Of a DNA stretch of 64,000 nucleotides, positions 63,741-64,000 are shown piece after piece. The notes beneath the pieces are model-generated. The model was not told the origin of the DNA. It searched no databases and saw only the letters and a list, made by a program, of their open reading frames with translations. The stretch covers positions 124,001-188,000 of the forward strand of contig CANMPL010000003.1 in the NCBI GenBank assembly GCA_947499715.1, in the 5' to 3' direction. This DNA is from an uncultured Paracoccaceae bacterium (GTDB lineage Bacteria; Pseudomonadota; Alphaproteobacteria; Rhodobacterales; Rhodobacteraceae). Every line of letters begins with the position of its first letter. Positions within the stretch are counted from its first letter, which is position 1. The position numbers and the translations under genes are program-made.

Positions 63741-64000
63741 ATGACTGACCCGCTTCGTCTGCACTATGCCCCTGACAACGCCAGCCTTTGTGTCAGGCTG
63801 GCGCTCGAAGAACTACGCCTGCCGTATGAAACGGTGCTGGTCGACCGCGGTGCGGCGGCCCAAAGGTCGCCCCGTTATCTTGCGCTGAACCCAAATGGCT
63901 TGATCCCCGTGATCGAAGGCCCGGAAGGCCCGATGTTTGAAACAGCCGCGATCCTGCTTTGGCTGGCCGACACCCATGGCGCGTTGATCCCCAAGCCCGA
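63741..64000 (+). CDS. Glutathione S-transferase, N-terminal part
   Basis: 86 complete codons reach the window edge. The thioredoxin-like N-terminal domain of GSTs is visible: LRLHYAPDNASLCVRLALEEL (catalytic Ser/Tyr region), YLALNPNGLIPVIEGPEG with the conserved cis-Pro, and FETAAILLWLAD with the glutathione-binding Glu-Thr. The helical C-terminal domain lies beyond the window. The subclass cannot be assigned. Confidence 0.92.
   Translation, partial: MTDPLRLHYAPDNASLCVRLALEELRLPYETVLVDRGAAAQRSPRYLALNPNGLIPVIEGPEGPMFETAAILLWLADTHGALIPKP

Overview
The window looks like chromosomal DNA of an alphaproteobacterium of the order Rhodobacterales (Roseobacter group). Supporting signs are the gene content and order (dcw start mraZ-rsmH-ftsL-ftsI, hisB-hisH-hisA-hisF-hisE, gor-hflK-hflC-DUF2065 with degP nearby), the GC-rich base use, a full-length pyruvate carboxylase, and two RNA loci known from Rhodobacter: an UpsM-like leader RNA before mraZ and a DUF1127 gene followed by CCUCCUCCC-loop ('cuckoo'/CcsR) RNA hairpins. 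No phage, plasmid, CRISPR or insertion-sequence signature was seen.

Layout. 1-3.4 kb: division/cell-wall cluster on the minus strand, with ftsI cut by the window edge. 3.7-7.3 kb: two unknown membrane-anchored proteins, a GNAT acetyltransferase and an Mrp/ApbC Fe-S carrier. 7.4-9.8 kb: DUF1127 protein, seven tandem cuckoo hairpins ending in a terminator, then a membrane Ser/Thr kinase-like protein. 9.9-18.3 kb: Lrp/LysE divergent pair, UvrD-type helicase, FMN lactate dehydrogenase-like enzyme, pyruvate carboxylase. 18.4-26.7 kb: small metabolic genes, tRNA-Gly and the histidine genes in two blocks, interrupted by an ArsR/SRPBCC pair, a lytic transglycosylase, a DUF2147 protein and an orthocaspase. 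26.7-31.8 kb: CoA-binding protein, YHS protein, zinc-ribbon protein, RlmB-type methyltransferase, tRNA-Tyr, SDR/AraC pair and a 5'-truncated ornithine cyclodeaminase homologue. 31.9-35.3 kb: a probable iron-regulated operon (RirA-type box, small ORF, hemP, imelysin, di-haem oxidoreductase). 35.3-48.4 kb: unknown protein, glycosyltransferase-like protein, VOC protein, metY, SIMPL protein, a 983-residue GspL/PilP-like fusion protein, hpd with a divergent Lrp regulator, a KefB-type antiporter, and cobT/cobS. 48.5-54.8 kb: FG-GAP protein, ferredoxin, lipoprotein, hybrid histidine kinase, Deg protease and a Popeye-like membrane protein. 54.8-64 kb: PiT phosphate permease, NUDIX hydrolase, DUF2065-HflC-HflK, glutathione reductase, an RTX calcium-binding protein, RpiA, and the start of a glutathione S-transferase.

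Several units point to redox, membrane-protein and stress homeostasis: cuckoo RNAs with DUF1127, Deg and HflKC quality control, glutathione reductase, and iron-regulated haem/iron genes. The least explained structures are (i) the enlarged cuckoo array and (ii) two arrays of an ATRCACA heptamer spaced at exactly 11 bp. Both of these arrays lie between the 3' ends of convergent genes, 27 kb apart.
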